A stretch of 64,000 nucleotides of DNA from Variovorax sp. CF313. GTDB taxonomy: Bacteria > Pseudomonadota > Gammaproteobacteria > Burkholderiales > Burkholderiaceae_C. This document shows, one piece after another, positions 35,416 through 43,181 of the stretch. The DNA lies in contig NZ_AKIW01000032.1 of NCBI RefSeq assembly GCF_000282635.1, forward strand, positions 1 to 64,000, read 5' to 3'. The notes beneath the pieces were generated by a model. The model had not been told where the DNA came from, made no database searches, and saw nothing but the letters and a program-made list of their open reading frames with translations. How positions within the stretch are numbered: the stretch's first letter is position 1; the number at the start of each line of letters is the position of its first letter. The position numbers and the translations under genes are program-made.

Positions 35416-38400
35416 TCAGTGCCGCGCGGCTCGCACGCGCGCCACTTCGGCGGGCAGGTTGGCCCACGCGGGCTCCTGCGGTGCGAAGCGCGCGCGCATG
35501 TAGCCGGCGAGTTCGGCGATCTGCCGGTCGTCGAGCGCCTCGCGGAACGCAGGCATGAAGCCGATGTCGCGGCTTGCGGGCTCGCGCACGCCGTCGAGGA
35601 TGGTGCGCAGCAGGTTGTCGGGCCGCGCGCTCGTGAGGCTGCTGTTGAGGGCCAGCGGCGTGTTCACGCCGAGCAGCGTGGGGCCGTCGCCGTCGTGGTG
35701 GCATGAGGCACAGGCGCTGTCGAACATGCGCTGCGCGGGGCCGAGAAGCTGGTCCTGGGTGCGCGCCGCGTTGTCGATGGCCTGTTGCGCAAGCGCTTGC
35801 GGCTCCGCCACCGGTGCGGGATTGAGCGAGCCGAGGTACACGGCCATCGCGCGCACATCATCGTCGGGCACCTGCGCGAGTTCGCGCACCACCTCGGCCA
35901 TCGGCCCGCCCGCGATGCCGTGGCGCGGCGAATGACCGTTACGCAGGTAGCGGTACAGCGCGTCGGTGTCCCACGGCACGGCGGCCTTCGACAACTGCGT
36001 GAGTGCGGGCGCCTCCCAGCCGTCGACCATCGCGCCCGAGAGGAACGCGCTGCCGCCCTGCTCCGCGCCGAGCGCGTTGCGCGGCGTGTGGCATGCGCCG
36101 CAATGACCCAGGCCGTTGACGAGGTACGCGCCGCGGTTCCACTCGGCGCTTTGCGTGGCCACGGGCCGCACCGGCGTGGGGTCGTGGAAGAGCGCGTTCC
36201 AGCCGGCCATCAACGGGCGCATGCTGAACGGGAACCTGAGTTCGGACTTCGGCGTTTCCGCACGCACCGCAGGCATCGACATGAAGTACGCATAGAGCGC
36301 CTGCAGGTCGTCGTCGCTGGTCTTCGCAAACGCGGTGTAGGGGAACGCGGGGTACAGGTAGTGGCCGTCGCGCGAGACGCCTTCGCGCATCGCGCGCTGG
36401 AAGGCGCTGAAAGACCAGCGGCCGAGGCCCGTGTCCGCATCGGGCGTGAGGTTGGTGGTGTAGAGCGTGCCGAAGGGCGTCTCCATCGCGCGGCCGCCTG
36501 CGTTCGGTGTGCCGCCGGGCGCGGTGTGGCACACGGCGCAGTCGCCGGCGGCGGCGAGCACGCGGCCGCGGTCGATGGTGGACTGGCTGTAGACGGGTGC
36601 GGTGAGCGATACGGGCGCGATGGCGGAGCGCCAGCCGAGCAGGCCGGCGATGATGCCGAGGCCGCCGATGAAGAGTGCGGCACCCGTGGCCCACAGGCCC
36701 TTCCTCTTGGGCCAGATGGCTCCCGCATTGCTCCTTCCCCCTCTGGGGGAAGGTTGTGATGGGGGCACGGCAGCGTCACCATTCGTACGCCGCTCGCCCC
36801 CGCCCTCCCGCAAAGGGGGAGGGAGAAATTCCCGATTCAACTCCGCCAACACCGTCTCCGGCGTGAACGGCGGCGATCTGAACCGCACCCCCGTCGCATC
36901 GAAGATCGCATTCGCGATCGCCGCCGTCCCCGGCACCGACGACGATTCGCCCGCGCCCAGCGAAGGCTCGCCGGGCCGGGGCATGTGCATCACCTCGATC
37001 ACCGGCACTTCGCGGAAATTGATGATCGGGTAGCTGCCCCACTCACGGCTCGCGACCACACCGGAAGGCAACACCCCAGGCAGTTGTGCGCCGCCAGACC
37101 CACCCTGCGGCGCGAACTGCACTTGCTCCTTCAGCGCCCGGCTCGTGGTCTGGATCACGTTGCCGTGCACTTGGTGTTCGACACCCGCTGGGTTGACCAG
37201 CAAACCCGCGTCGTGCCCCACCACGACGCGGCGCACGTGCACCTCGCCGGTCTTGCGGTTGACCTCCACATCGGCCACCCACGCGGCCCACGCCGCGCCG
37301 AAGCCCGGCCACTTGCTGTGGATGTAGCGCGCATACGCGAAGCCCTGCCCGAAGAGGATGTCGCCGCCCTCCCCGAGCCCGCCGTCGGCGTTTTCCTGCG
37401 GTCCGGTGCGCATGCGCCAGCCGGCCTCCTGCGCGGTCGCCTGCACGAGCTCGAACGCGCGCGGATCGTCCAGGTGCCGCAGCCGGAATTGCACCGGATC
37501 GACACCCGCCGCCGTGGCGAGCTCGTCGATGTACGACTCGTGCGCGAACGAACTCGGCAGCGCCGACACGCCGCGCAGCCACGAGGCGCGCACGATCGGC
37601 GCCATGTCGTTGACCTTCACGCGCAGGTTGTCGTAGCTGTATGGCGGGCGCGCAGTGCGGTCGCCCATCTCGTAGGCCTGCGCCACCGGCTCGATGGTGC
37701 GCGTGAGCAGCAGCGCGAGCGTGGGCGCGCCGTTGGACGGGTACGAGGTTTCGAAGTCGTAGGCGGCCACGCGGCCATCGGCCATCAGGCCGCCGTCGAT
37801 CTCCATGAGCTGCGCGGCGCCCTTGGGCTCCCAGGCGTGCTCCTGTTCGCGCTTGAGCTGCACGCGCACCGGCGCGCCGACGGCGCGCGCGAGCAAGGCG
37901 GCATCGGCGGCCACGTCGTCGGCGCCGTTGCGGCCGTAGCAGCCTGCCGCTTCCATGCGGATGACGTCGACCTGCACGTCTTCCACGCCCATGAGCTTCG
38001 CCAGATCGGCGCGCAGCACATGCGGGTTCTGCGAGCCGGCCCAGCAGCGAAGGACGATGCCGCCGCCATCGATCGGCTGCCACTCGGCCAGCGCGCACGA
38101 GGGCCCGATGGACGCGTGCATCTGGTACGGCCACACATACGTGCGGTGCATCGGCTGCGCGGCCGCGGCGATGGCGCCATCCACATCGCCTTCATCGACC
38201 AGCAGGCGCTGCGTCGAGGGGTTGTCACGCAGCGCCCGTGCAAGGTCGCCGAGGTCGGGCATGCCGGGCCACGGTTTCCACGCGACGCGCAGTTCGCGCA
38301 GCGCCTGCTCGGCGTGCTCCTCGCGCTCGGCCACGATGCCGATGAAATCGCGGATGACGACCACCGCGCGGATGCCGGGAATGTGCGCGATGGACGATTC

Positions 38401-39150
38401 GTCCACCGACTCGAGCGTGTTGCCGATGAACTCGCCATGGTCCGCGCCCGCATACGGCGGGCGCACCACGCGGCCATGCAGCATGCCGGGCACGCGCATG
38501 TCGTGCACGAACACGAGGTCGCCCGCGAGCTTGGCCGGAATGTCGACGCGCGCCTGGCGCGTGCCGACGACGCGGTAGTCCGCCGGGTCCTTGGGCTGCG
38601 CCTGGGGATCGAGCCGCAGCACGGTGCGCTGGCCGGCCACGAGCTCGGCGTAGCCGACGTGGCGATCCGGCGCCTCGGTAACGCGCACCACGCCGTTGCG
38701 CACCTGCAGCGCATCGACGTCCACGCCGAGCCGCTCGGCCGCGCGTGCGACCAGCCACGCGCGCGCCTGCGCGGCGGCGAGGCGCAGCGGCTGCGCATGG
38801 ATCTGGATCGACGCGCTCGCGATGGTCGCGCCCTGGTTGGGCGCGCGCGCGGTATCGCCGAGCATCACGCGCACGCAGGGCATGCCGAGGTCAAGCTCCT
38901 CGGCCACGATCTGTCCGAGCGCGGTCTGGATGCCAGTGCCAAGGTCGACGTGGCCGTTGAGCGCGCAGGCGCTGCCGTCGTCCCATACGGCGAGCAGGAT
39001 CTCGTCGCCCTCGATGGGGTTGCCGGCGATGAAGGCTGGCTGGCCATTGGCGGTCGGCGGCGCGGGCGGGGTCTCGCGCACCACCAGCAGAACGCCGTTG
39101 GAAGCGAGGAATTCGGCGCGCGTGCGCGGCAGATCGGCGCGGCGTGTCAT
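35416..39150 (-). CDS. nicB: Nicotinate dehydrogenase large subunit NicB (molybdopterin plus three c-type haem domains)
   Basis: 1244 aa. Residues about 1-770 are a xanthine-dehydrogenase-type molybdopterin domain with the active-site Glu in SLGAGESSSVPG. A linker (about 776-807) is encoded by an inserted palindromic repeat. A membrane segment follows (about 817-838, LWATGAALFIGGLGIIAGLL), then three cytochrome c domains with CXXCH motifs at Cys871, Cys1017 and Cys1147. This is the NicB layout of Pseudomonas putida, which with NicA hydroxylates nicotinate to 6-hydroxynicotinate and passes electrons to cytochromes. The frame is open to 39336, but the ATG at 39150 is conserved. The haem domains should be periplasmic. 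Confidence 0.86.
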   Translation of the reverse strand: MTRRADLPRTRAEFLASNGVLLVVRETPPAPPTANGQPAFIAGNPIEGDEILLAVWDDGSACALNGHVDLGTGIQTALGQIVAEELDLGMPCVRVMLGDTARAPNQGATIASASIQIHAQPLRLAAAQARAWLVARAAERLGVDVDALQVRNGVVRVTEAPDRHVGYAELVAGQRTVLRLDPQAQPKDPADYRVVGTRQARVDIPAKLAGDLVFVHDMRVPGMLHGRVVRPPYAGADHGEFIGNTLESVDESSIAHIPGIRAVVVIRDFIGIVAEREEHAEQALRELRVAWKPWPGMPDLGDLARALRDNPSTQRLLVDEGDVDGAIAAAAQPMHRTYVWPYQMHASIGPSCALAEWQPIDGGGIVLRCWAGSQNPHVLRADLAKLMGVEDVQVDVIRMEAAGCYGRNGADDVAADAALLARAVGAPVRVQLKREQEHAWEPKGAAQLMEIDGGLMADGRVAAYDFETSYPSNGAPTLALLLTRTIEPVAQAYEMGDRTARPPYSYDNLRVKVNDMAPIVRASWLRGVSALPSSFAHESYIDELATAAGVDPVQFRLRHLDDPRAFELVQATAQEAGWRMRTGPQENADGGLGEGGDILFGQGFAYARYIHSKWPGFGAAWAAWVADVEVNRKTGEVHVRRVVVGHDAGLLVNPAGVEHQVHGNVIQTTSRALKEQVQFAPQGGSGGAQLPGVLPSGVVASREWGSYPIINFREVPVIEVMHMPRPGEPSLGAGESSSVPGTAAIANAIFDATGVRFRSPPFTPETVLAELNREFLPPPLREGGGERRTNGDAAVPPSQPSPRGGRSNAGAIWPKRKGLWATGAALFIGGLGIIAGLLGWRSAIAPVSLTAPVYSQSTIDRGRVLAAAGDCAVCHTAPGGTPNAGGRAMETPFGTLYTTNLTPDADTGLGRWSFSAFQRAMREGVSRDGHYLYPAFPYTAFAKTSDDDLQALYAYFMSMPAVRAETPKSELRFPFSMRPLMAGWNALFHDPTPVRPVATQSAEWNRGAYLVNGLGHCGACHTPRNALGAEQGGSAFLSGAMVDGWEAPALTQLSKAAVPWDTDALYRYLRNGHSPRHGIAGGPMAEVVRELAQVPDDDVRAMAVYLGSLNPAPVAEPQALAQQAIDNAARTQDQLLGPAQRMFDSACASCHHDGDGPTLLGVNTPLALNSSLTSARPDNLLRTILDGVREPASRDIGFMPAFREALDDRQIAELAGYMRARFAPQEPAWANLPAEVARVRAARH
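36733..36823. repeat. Palindromic repeat doublet, copy 1, inside nicB
   Basis: Two hairpins, CCTTCCCCC-TCT-GGGGGAAGG (36733-36753) and CCCTCCC-N7-GGGAGGG (36803-36823), flank a 49-base core. The core shares gatgggggc and tacgccgc blocks with the reverse complement of the copy at 48624-48715. It lies in frame within nicB and encodes the low-complexity linker PPLREGGGERR...PSQPSPRGG. Such REP-like doublets are normally intergenic. Confidence 0.85.
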
Positions 39151-39160
39151 GGCTGTTGCC

Positions 39161-39181
39161 CCCTCTCCCACCGGGAGAGGG
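39161..39181. repeat. Single GC-rich hairpin between nicA and nicB
   Basis: A perfect 9-bp stem CCCTCTCCC/GGGAGAGGG with a 3-base loop in the 46-bp nicA-nicB gap. Composition and arms resemble one half of the repeat doublet at 36733 and 48624. It lies 11 bp upstream of the nicB start, so it could modulate nicB translation or nicA mRNA stability. Confidence 0.65.
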
Positions 39182-39196
39182 AAAAAGGCCACCGGC

Positions 39197-39697
39197 TCAT
39201 GGAGCCACCTTCGCGCGCATGCGGAAAGCCGCGCGCTGCACCGCATCGAGTATTTCGATGTGCGTGCCGCAGCGGCACAAATTGCCCGACAGCTCGCTGC
39301 GGATGCGCGCCTCGCTCGCATCCGGATCGCGCGCAAGCAAGGCGGCCGCCTGCATCACCATGCCGTTGAGGCAGTAGCCGCACTGCGCGGCCTGCGCATC
39401 TTCGAACGCGGCCTGCACCGGATGCCAATCGCCGCGCGCGCCCAGCCCTTCGAGCGTGGTGATCGCACGCCCCGCCACGCCATGCGCGGGAATCACGCAC
39501 GAGCGCGCCGCCACGCCGTCGACATGCACCGTGCACGCGCCGCACTGCCCCAGTCCGCAGCCGTACTTGGGGCCGTTCAGCCCCAGGTCGTTGCGCAGCA
39601 GGTGCAGCAGCGTCGCCTCGCGCGGCACGCCCTCGATCGATTGCGCCCGGCCGTTGACCAGCAGGTGCAGCGGCTCAGCGCCGCAACTGTCCGTCAC
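39197..39697 (-). CDS. nicA: Nicotinate dehydrogenase small (2Fe-2S) subunit NicA
   Basis: 166 aa. Two [2Fe-2S] clusters are predicted from Cys47, Cys52, Cys55 and Cys67 (CGLGQCGAC...C, plant-ferredoxin type) and Cys106, Cys109, Cys141 and Cys143 (QCGYC...LCRCG, helical domain). It transfers electrons from the molybdenum centre of NicB to its haems. The length matches P. putida NicA. The GTG start at 39697 overlaps the end of the binding-protein gene by 23 bp. nicB follows after 46 bp containing a hairpin. Related IorA-type subunits look alike; the assignment rests on NicB and the pathway neighbours. Confidence 0.85.
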   Translation of the reverse strand: MTDSCGAEPLHLLVNGRAQSIEGVPREATLLHLLRNDLGLNGPKYGCGLGQCGACTVHVDGVAARSCVIPAHGVAGRAITTLEGLGARGDWHPVQAAFEDAQAAQCGYCLNGMVMQAAALLARDPDASEARIRSELSGNLCRCGTHIEILDAVQRAAFRMRAKVAP

Positions 39698-40835
39698 GGG
39701 TGTACATCTCCAGGTCCACGAAGGTCGAGCCGTTGTGGTTCTTCGCGCTGTACTCGATGGGGAAGTCGCCGAAGCGCGTGCTGCCGATGCTCTCCAGCCC
39801 GGCGATGAAGCTGTCGCGCGTGAGCGTCTTGCCCGCCCGGCGCAGGCCCTCGGCCATCACGCGCGCGACGATGTAGCCCTCCAGCGCGGTGTAGCTGTCG
39901 ATCTTCTCGCCGAACTCGGCGCGGTCGCGCTGGTAGTCGGCCACGATGGGCACGCGCTGCGCCGTCGGCGGCGGCACGATGCTGGCCGTGACCAGCCCCG
40001 CGAGCTTGCCGTCGAGCCGCTTGGCCGAGCCGGCCGCGTCGGTGATGCCGACCGACAGCGTGTACAGCGGCGAGCCCACGCCGTTCGCGCGGTAGTCGCG
40101 CATGAACACCTCGACCATGCGGCCGGCCATGATCATCACGACCGCGCCGGGCTTGGCTTCGGCGAGGCTGGTGGCGACCTGCTTCGCGTCTTCCGCCGTG
40201 ATCGCGAGCGGCAGCGTTTTCACGACCTGCACCTTGTAGTCGGCCGCCAATTCCTCGCAGGTGGCGAGGTTCGACTTGCCGAAGGGGCTGTCCTGGTACA
40301 CCACGGCGATCGACGAAATGCCGATGGTCGAGAGGTGGCTGATGATCTTGCGCAGCTCCAGGTCGTAGCCCGCGCGCACGTGGAACAGGTAGCGGTTGAC
40401 CTTGGCGCGGAACGAGCTGGTGCCCACCAGCGGCGCGAACATCGGCACGCCGGCCTTCTCAGCGAGCGGCATCGCGGCCGCGAGGTTGCCGGTGGCCACG
40501 TAGCCGGTGAGCGCGAAGACCTTGTCCTCATCGATCAGCTTCGCGGTGTTGGCGGCCGTCTTCGCCGGGTCGTAGGCATCGTCGTAAGTGACGAGTTCGA
40601 TCTTGCGGCCATTGACGCCACCCGACTTGTTGACGCGGTCGAAGTACAGCTTGATGCCCGCGCGGTAGTCGATGCCGAAGTCTTTCGCCGGCCCGCTGAG
40701 CACGGCCGACTGGCCGATGCGGATGGTGGTGTCGGACACGCCGTTTTCAGCGCGTGCCGATCGAAGAAATCCGGGGCCGAGCGCCAGCATTGCGCCGCCC
40801 GCCACCATGGCGCGCCTTGATATCGAAAGCTTCAT
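39675..40835 (-). CDS. ABC transporter periplasmic substrate-binding protein (Peripla_BP_6, branched-chain type)
   Basis: 386 aa. The signal peptide has a twin-arginine-like start (MKLSISRRAMVAGG) and ends ARAE near residue 30. The mature part begins TTIRIGQSAVLSGPAKDFGIDYRAG (first portion), typical of LivJ-like type I binding proteins. It is the second such protein in the operon, placed between nicotinamidase and nicA and far from the permease genes. A likely ligand is nicotinate, nicotinamide or 6-hydroxynicotinate, delivered to the LivHM-G-F transporter upstream; this is contextual inference. It overlaps nicA by 23 bp. Confidence 0.85.
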   Translation of the reverse strand: MKLSISRRAMVAGGAMLALGPGFLRSARAENGVSDTTIRIGQSAVLSGPAKDFGIDYRAGIKLYFDRVNKSGGVNGRKIELVTYDDAYDPAKTAANTAKLIDEDKVFALTGYVATGNLAAAMPLAEKAGVPMFAPLVGTSSFRAKVNRYLFHVRAGYDLELRKIISHLSTIGISSIAVVYQDSPFGKSNLATCEELAADYKVQVVKTLPLAITAEDAKQVATSLAEAKPGAVVMIMAGRMVEVFMRDYRANGVGSPLYTLSVGITDAAGSAKRLDGKLAGLVTASIVPPPTAQRVPIVADYQRDRAEFGEKIDSYTALEGYIVARVMAEGLRRAGKTLTRDSFIAGLESIGSTRFGDFPIEYSAKNHNGSTFVDLEMYTRDGQLRR

Positions 40836-40880
40836 GCGTCTTTTTCTCAGGTTGTGGTCGTCAGGGAACGATTCGTTCGT

Positions 40881-41606
40881 TCAGGTGGCCTGTACATCGG
40901 CGGACTGGATGCGCTTGACGCCCTTGGCCGCCATCTGTTTCCAGGCCGCGGCGAGCGAGCCGTTGAGGTCGATGCCGCGCGTGGCGTCCTCGATTACATA
41001 GGCCTCGAAGCCGGCCTTGCGTGCGTCCATCGCGGTCCATGCCACGCAGAAGTCGGTGGCCAGCCCGGTGACGAACACGGTCTTGATGCCGCGCGCCTTC
41101 AAGTAGCCGGCCAGGCCGGTGGCCGTCTTGTGGTCGGCCTCCTCGAAGGCCGAGTAGCTGTCCATGTCCTTGTGGAAGCCCTTGCGGATGACGAGTTGCG
41201 CGGTCGGCACCTTCAGGTCCTTGCCGAGCGCCGCGTCGTCCGTGCCCTGCACGCAATGGTCGGGCCACAGCACCTGCGTGCCGTAGCTGAGCTTGGTGGT
41301 CTCGAAGGGCTTCTTGCCGCTGTAGGTGCTTGCGAACGAGGCATGGCCCGCCGTGTGCCAGTCCTGCGTCACGACGATGTTCTCGAACGCCGGTGCGAGT
41401 GCGTTGATGACCGGAATCACCTCGTTGCCGCCCTTGACCGCGAGCGTGCCGCCGTCGAGAAAGCAGTTCTGCACGTCGACCACGATCAACGCAGCCTTGG
41501 CGCCCGGCTTGATCTTGCCGGCCGCGAAAGCGTTGAAGCCGAAACTGCCGAGGCCGCCGGCCAGCCCGAGGGCGGCGGCGGATTTCACGAGGGTTCTGCG
41601 ATGCAT
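40881..41606 (-). CDS. pncA: Exported nicotinamidase (isochorismatase-fold, PncA family)
   Basis: 241 aa. The catalytic triad is visible: Asp44 (IVVDVQN), Lys142 (IRKG) and Cys187 (ATDFC). Metal ligands Asp82, His84 and His88 (QDWHTAGH) and a WPDHCVQG block complete the nicotinamidase pattern. Unlike cytoplasmic PncA, it starts with a twin-arginine signal (HRRTLVKSAAALGLAGG) ending about AFAAG, so it should act in the periplasm, converting nicotinamide to nicotinate before uptake. It sits within the nic operon between livF and a binding protein. Confidence is high for the family and good for nicotinamide as substrate. Confidence 0.87.
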   Translation of the reverse strand: MHRRTLVKSAAALGLAGGLGSFGFNAFAAGKIKPGAKAALIVVDVQNCFLDGGTLAVKGGNEVIPVINALAPAFENIVVTQDWHTAGHASFASTYSGKKPFETTKLSYGTQVLWPDHCVQGTDDAALGKDLKVPTAQLVIRKGFHKDMDSYSAFEEADHKTATGLAGYLKARGIKTVFVTGLATDFCVAWTAMDARKAGFEAYVIEDATRGIDLNGSLAAAWKQMAAKGVKRIQSADVQAT

Positions 41607-41643
41607 GGCGTGGACTCCGGTGGGTTGATGAAGAACGAAAGAC

Positions 41644-42378
41644 TCAGACGCTCAGATAAGCACGGCGCACTTCGTCGTTGGCCGCGAGCTCGGCCATCGT
41701 CGCGTGATAGCGGATCTGCCCCTTCTCGAGCACATAGGCGCGGTCGGACACCAGCTCGGCGAAGTGCATGTTCTGCTCCGACAGCAGGATGCTCACGCCC
41801 TGCGCCTTCAATTCGAGAATCATGTTGGCCATCTGCTCGACGATCACCGGGGCCACGCCTTCGGACGGCTCGTCGAGCAGCACCAGGTAGGGGTTGCCCA
41901 TGAGCGTGCGCGCGACCGTGAGCATCTGCTGCTCGCCGCCGCTCATGCGCCCACCCGGTCGGCTGGGCATCTCGCCGAGGTTGGGAAACAGCTTGAACAG
42001 CCGCTCGGGCGTCCACAGCGGCGCGTCGGTGCCGTCGGCCCAGCGGCGCGCGGGCTGCTTGCCGACCTCGAGGTTCTCCATCACCGTGAGGTCGGTGAAT
42101 ACGCGGCGGTCTTCGGGCACGAAGCCCAGGCCCAGTCGCGCGGCGTGGTGCGGCTCGCTCTTCGAGATGTCGTGGCCCAGGAAACGCACGGCGCCTCGGC
42201 GCTTGGCGAGCATGCCGATCAGCGCCTTGAGCGTGGTCGACTTGCCCGCGCCGTTGCGGCCCATGAGCGCAACCACTTCGCCGCGGCGCACGTCGAGGTC
42301 GACGTCATAGAGGATCTGCGCGGCGCCGTACCAGGCGCACAGGGCCTTGGCCTGCAGAAGAGGTTCGTGTGTGCTCAT
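41644..42378 (-). CDS. livF: Branched-chain-type ABC transporter ATP-binding protein (LivF-like)
   Basis: 244 aa. It has Walker A GRNGAGKST, signature MSGGEQQM and Walker B LVLLDEPSEG, plus the LivF-type GLGFVPEDRRVFTDLTVMENL. It energises the fused LivHM permease together with LivG. The ATG at 42378 overlaps the livG stop as ATGA. The gene name reflects family only; the real substrate is more likely a pyridine carboxylate or its breakdown product than leucine. Confidence 0.9.
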   Translation of the reverse strand: MSTHEPLLQAKALCAWYGAAQILYDVDLDVRRGEVVALMGRNGAGKSTTLKALIGMLAKRRGAVRFLGHDISKSEPHHAARLGLGFVPEDRRVFTDLTVMENLEVGKQPARRWADGTDAPLWTPERLFKLFPNLGEMPSRPGGRMSGGEQQMLTVARTLMGNPYLVLLDEPSEGVAPVIVEQMANMILELKAQGVSILLSEQNMHFAELVSDRAYVLEKGQIRYHATMAELAANDEVRRAYLSV

Positions 42379-43181
42379 GCTGCGACTCCAAGGGCTGCGG
42401 CTTTCTCTGCAATCTTCTCGAATGTCTTGCCGCTGCCGAAGTACACCTCCTGCACCTTCGGGTGGTCTCGGATTTCGAGCGGTTTGCCCTGCGCGATGAG
42501 GCGCCCGCGCGCGAGCACGATCATGCGGTCGGCATAGGCGAACACCACGTCCATGCTGTGCTCGGTGAACAGCACGGCCATGCCGCGCTGGATGACGAGG
42601 TCCTTGGTCAGCGCCATCAGCGAGTTGCGCTCCTTGGGCGCCATGCCGGCGGTGGGCTCGTCCATCAGCAGCAGCTTGGGCGAGTTGGCCATCGCGATGG
42701 CGAGTTCGACGCGCTTCACGTCGCCATAGGCCAGCACGCTGCAGGGCCGGTCGGCCTGCGATTTCATGCCGACCTGGTCGAGCAGCGCCAGTGCTTCGTC
42801 GCGCTTGTGGTCGGCCGCGCGGCGCCACATCGAGAACAGCTTGCCGTCGTGCGACAGCAGCGCCATCTGCACGTTCTCGACCACGGTGAGCGAGGCAAAA
42901 GTCTCGGCAATCTGGAAGGTGCGGCCCACGCCGCGGCGCCAGATGTCGCGCGGCTTGCGGCCCACGAGTTCGTGCCCGTCGAACAAGATCGAACCCTGGT
43001 CGGCCTTCAGCTGACCGTTCACCATGTTGAAGGTGGTGGACTTGCCGGCGCCGTTCGGGCCGATCAGCGCGAGCAGTTCGCCGGCGTGCAGCTCGAAGCT
43101 GATGCCATCGACGGCCTTCACGCCGCCGAAGGACTTGCCGAGGTTCTCGACCTTGAGAAGGGGTGCACTGGAGGTGGTCAT
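42375..43181 (-). CDS. livG: Branched-chain-type ABC transporter ATP-binding protein (LivG-like)
   Basis: 268 aa. Walker A GPNGAGKST, signature LAYGDVKRVELA (a divergent LSxGQ) and Walker B LLLMDEPTAG are present, with the LivG hallmark GVGRTFQIAETFASLTVVENV. It overlaps the permease stop by ATGA at 43181 and livF by ATGA at 42378. The C-terminus (IRDHPKVQEVYFGSG) matches the LivG tail. Same presumed substrate as LivF. Confidence 0.9.
   Translation of the reverse strand: MTTSSAPLLKVENLGKSFGGVKAVDGISFELHAGELLALIGPNGAGKSTTFNMVNGQLKADQGSILFDGHELVGRKPRDIWRRGVGRTFQIAETFASLTVVENVQMALLSHDGKLFSMWRRAADHKRDEALALLDQVGMKSQADRPCSVLAYGDVKRVELAIAMANSPKLLLMDEPTAGMAPKERNSLMALTKDLVIQRGMAVLFTEHSMDVVFAYADRMIVLARGRLIAQGKPLEIRDHPKVQEVYFGSGKTFEKIAEKAAALGVAA

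Noticed and set aside
35416-39150. Idea that nicB is a novel fusion of separate dehydrogenase and cytochrome genes caused by the repeat
   Set aside because: P. putida NicB already has a molybdopterin domain fused to three haem domains, so only the linker insertion, not the fusion, is attributable to the repeat.
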